In this document: positions 63,302 to 64,000 of the stretch, piece by piece
Numbering within the stretch: position 1 is the first letter of the stretch
Layout: each line of letters opens with the position of its first letter
Notes under the pieces: generated by a model
What the model saw: the letters and a program-made list of their open reading frames with translations, nothing else
Database searches by the model: none
Told to the model about the DNA's origin: nothing
Source of the DNA: Areca catechu
Taxonomy: Eukaryota; Streptophyta; Magnoliopsida; Arecales; Arecaceae
Direction of reading: 5' to 3'
NCBI GenBank assembly: GCA_021397845.1
Contig: CM038052.1
Coordinates: forward strand, 142,109,854 to 142,173,853
DNA length: 64,000 nt
Position numbers and translations under genes: made by a program

Positions 63302-64000
63302 TGATGAGGGACAGACTCGATGAACCCTGGTTTATTTGGAAAAAACAAACTAGGACCGTGGGAGGGCTAAGAAGCCTCCCGGGACTAGGGCGAGCTGACA
63401 CTAAATCCTAAAACAGCTGAACTCATTTGGTTTTCAATTTTCTTGGAGGAACAATGGGATGGAGGATAGGAAACATGGACACTCTAGGACTGGGGACTCA
63501 CCTTCACGGAGAGACGCCGCACCTCTAGAGCATCTCACCCACCCCACTACAGGTAGTCTAGGGCATCCCACCCATCTCACTAAACGTGGAGCCTAGGGCA
63601 TCCCACCCAAATCGCTACCTAGGGCCGTAAAGAAAAATTCCTAAGACCTAGAGGGGGACTCGATAGAAAAGGGGATAACTAGGGCCTCGCACCCCTCGAT
63701 GCTCGCATGGAGCAAAGAAAGTGGGGTCTCACACCCCTCGACACCCGTAGGTGAAGGAAAGACGGGCCTCAGCCCAGAACCAGAACTAATGGAAAATCCA
63801 AAAATCTCATTCAAACTTAAACTTTACAAGAGGGGGAGGGGACCATTATATAGAAAAACCAAAACCCCAGTTACCTAGCCTACAAGAAACCTAAAAAAGG
63901 AAAAATAAATTACATCAAAATCCATGCTACATCAATATTGGTATTGATCTGCTCTGGGAAGCGTGTCAACTTGATGATCTGCTCTGAAAGCATGCTGCTC
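63302..64000 (-). repeat. LTR inserted in Tat-1 gag, cut by window end
   Basis: Starts TGATGAGGGACAGACTCG directly inside the gag codons for a T-L-E-I-P-D-L-N-like segment. It carries blocks typical of this LTR superfamily (GGGCTAAGAAGCCTCCCGGG, GCCTCGCACCCCTCGA) and a TATATAG promoter word near 63853. The last 180 bp match 17940-18110. The outer end and target duplication lie outside the window. Confidence 0.75.

Noticed and set aside
1..64000. Presence of an ordinary host gene
   Set aside because: No exon series outside transposon-type proteins was found on either strand; the only exon-like candidate is the fragment at 8266-8562 inside a retroelement.

Overview
This window looks like intergenic DNA from a large, repeat-rich flowering-plant genome. 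I found no single-copy host gene, tRNA, rRNA or CRISPR array that I can defend. Nearly every coding fragment is Ty1/copia or Ty3/gypsy gag-pol or a plant-specific accessory retrotransposon ORF. Primer-binding sites complementary to plant initiator tRNA-Met (GCTCTGATACCA on the + strand) recur at 8598, 12159, 27816 and 33006. The species cannot be fixed from the sequence. Almost all ORFs carry stops or frameshifts, so most elements are dead.

Layout. (1) 1-13725, minus strand: a Sirevirus-like copia element with its LTR at 12173-13725, gag at 10739-12115, the 3' part of pol at 1945-3980, and an env-like ORF at 1-1440. It is split by a non-autonomous gypsy element (Gypsy-A, 3981-10738). (2) 13726-14766 and 36726-44840: remains of an older locus that may be a large DNA transposon. 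It has TATGACATC-type repeat arrays, a 1.2-kb purine-rich coiled-coil reading frame, and a decayed Ulp1-type cysteine protease whose catalytic residues have changed. It is broken by solo LTRs. (3) 14767-17288, minus: an internally deleted Tat-lineage gypsy element, next to an LTR at 17289-18125 and a GC-rich segment with two large palindromes. (4) 18504-36725, plus: a copia element (Copia-H) missing its 5' end. It is interrupted by a complete copia element of the same family in the opposite orientation (Copia-N, 20158-29722) and by a small element with two 812-bp LTRs and no gag or pol (30878-33832). (5) 45201-63301, minus: a Tat-lineage gypsy element (Tat-1) with a 3' LTR, two tandem antisense accessory ORFs, a ~90-bp tandem array, integrase, RNase H, RT, protease and gag. 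It is interrupted by solo LTRs at 49625 and 55944 and by the two-LTR element Gypsy-B at 57388-61640. (6) 63302-64000: the start of another LTR, cut by the window edge.

Several insertions are defined to the base by 5-bp target-site duplications: ATATT (39243-40678), ATAGA (42807-44255), GCTCC (49625-51191), CCAGT (55944-57250) and CCAAC (57388-61640). For Copia-N and the small element the duplications match at 4 of 5 positions. One LTR superfamily, starting TGGTG.GG.CACC and ending CATCA, supplied most of the late insertions.

The best candidate for something undescribed is the non-autonomous gypsy family represented by Gypsy-A and Gypsy-B. Both copies lack RT and RNase H. Both keep an acidic ORF ending in a conserved C-terminal tail that looks like a degenerate integrase core without its catalytic Asp, and both are followed by an integrase C-terminal fragment. 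Other points of interest are the tandem antisense accessory ORFs of Tat-1, the GTCGAC-centred palindrome clusters shared by unrelated copia elements, and the array-flanked Ulp1 locus.
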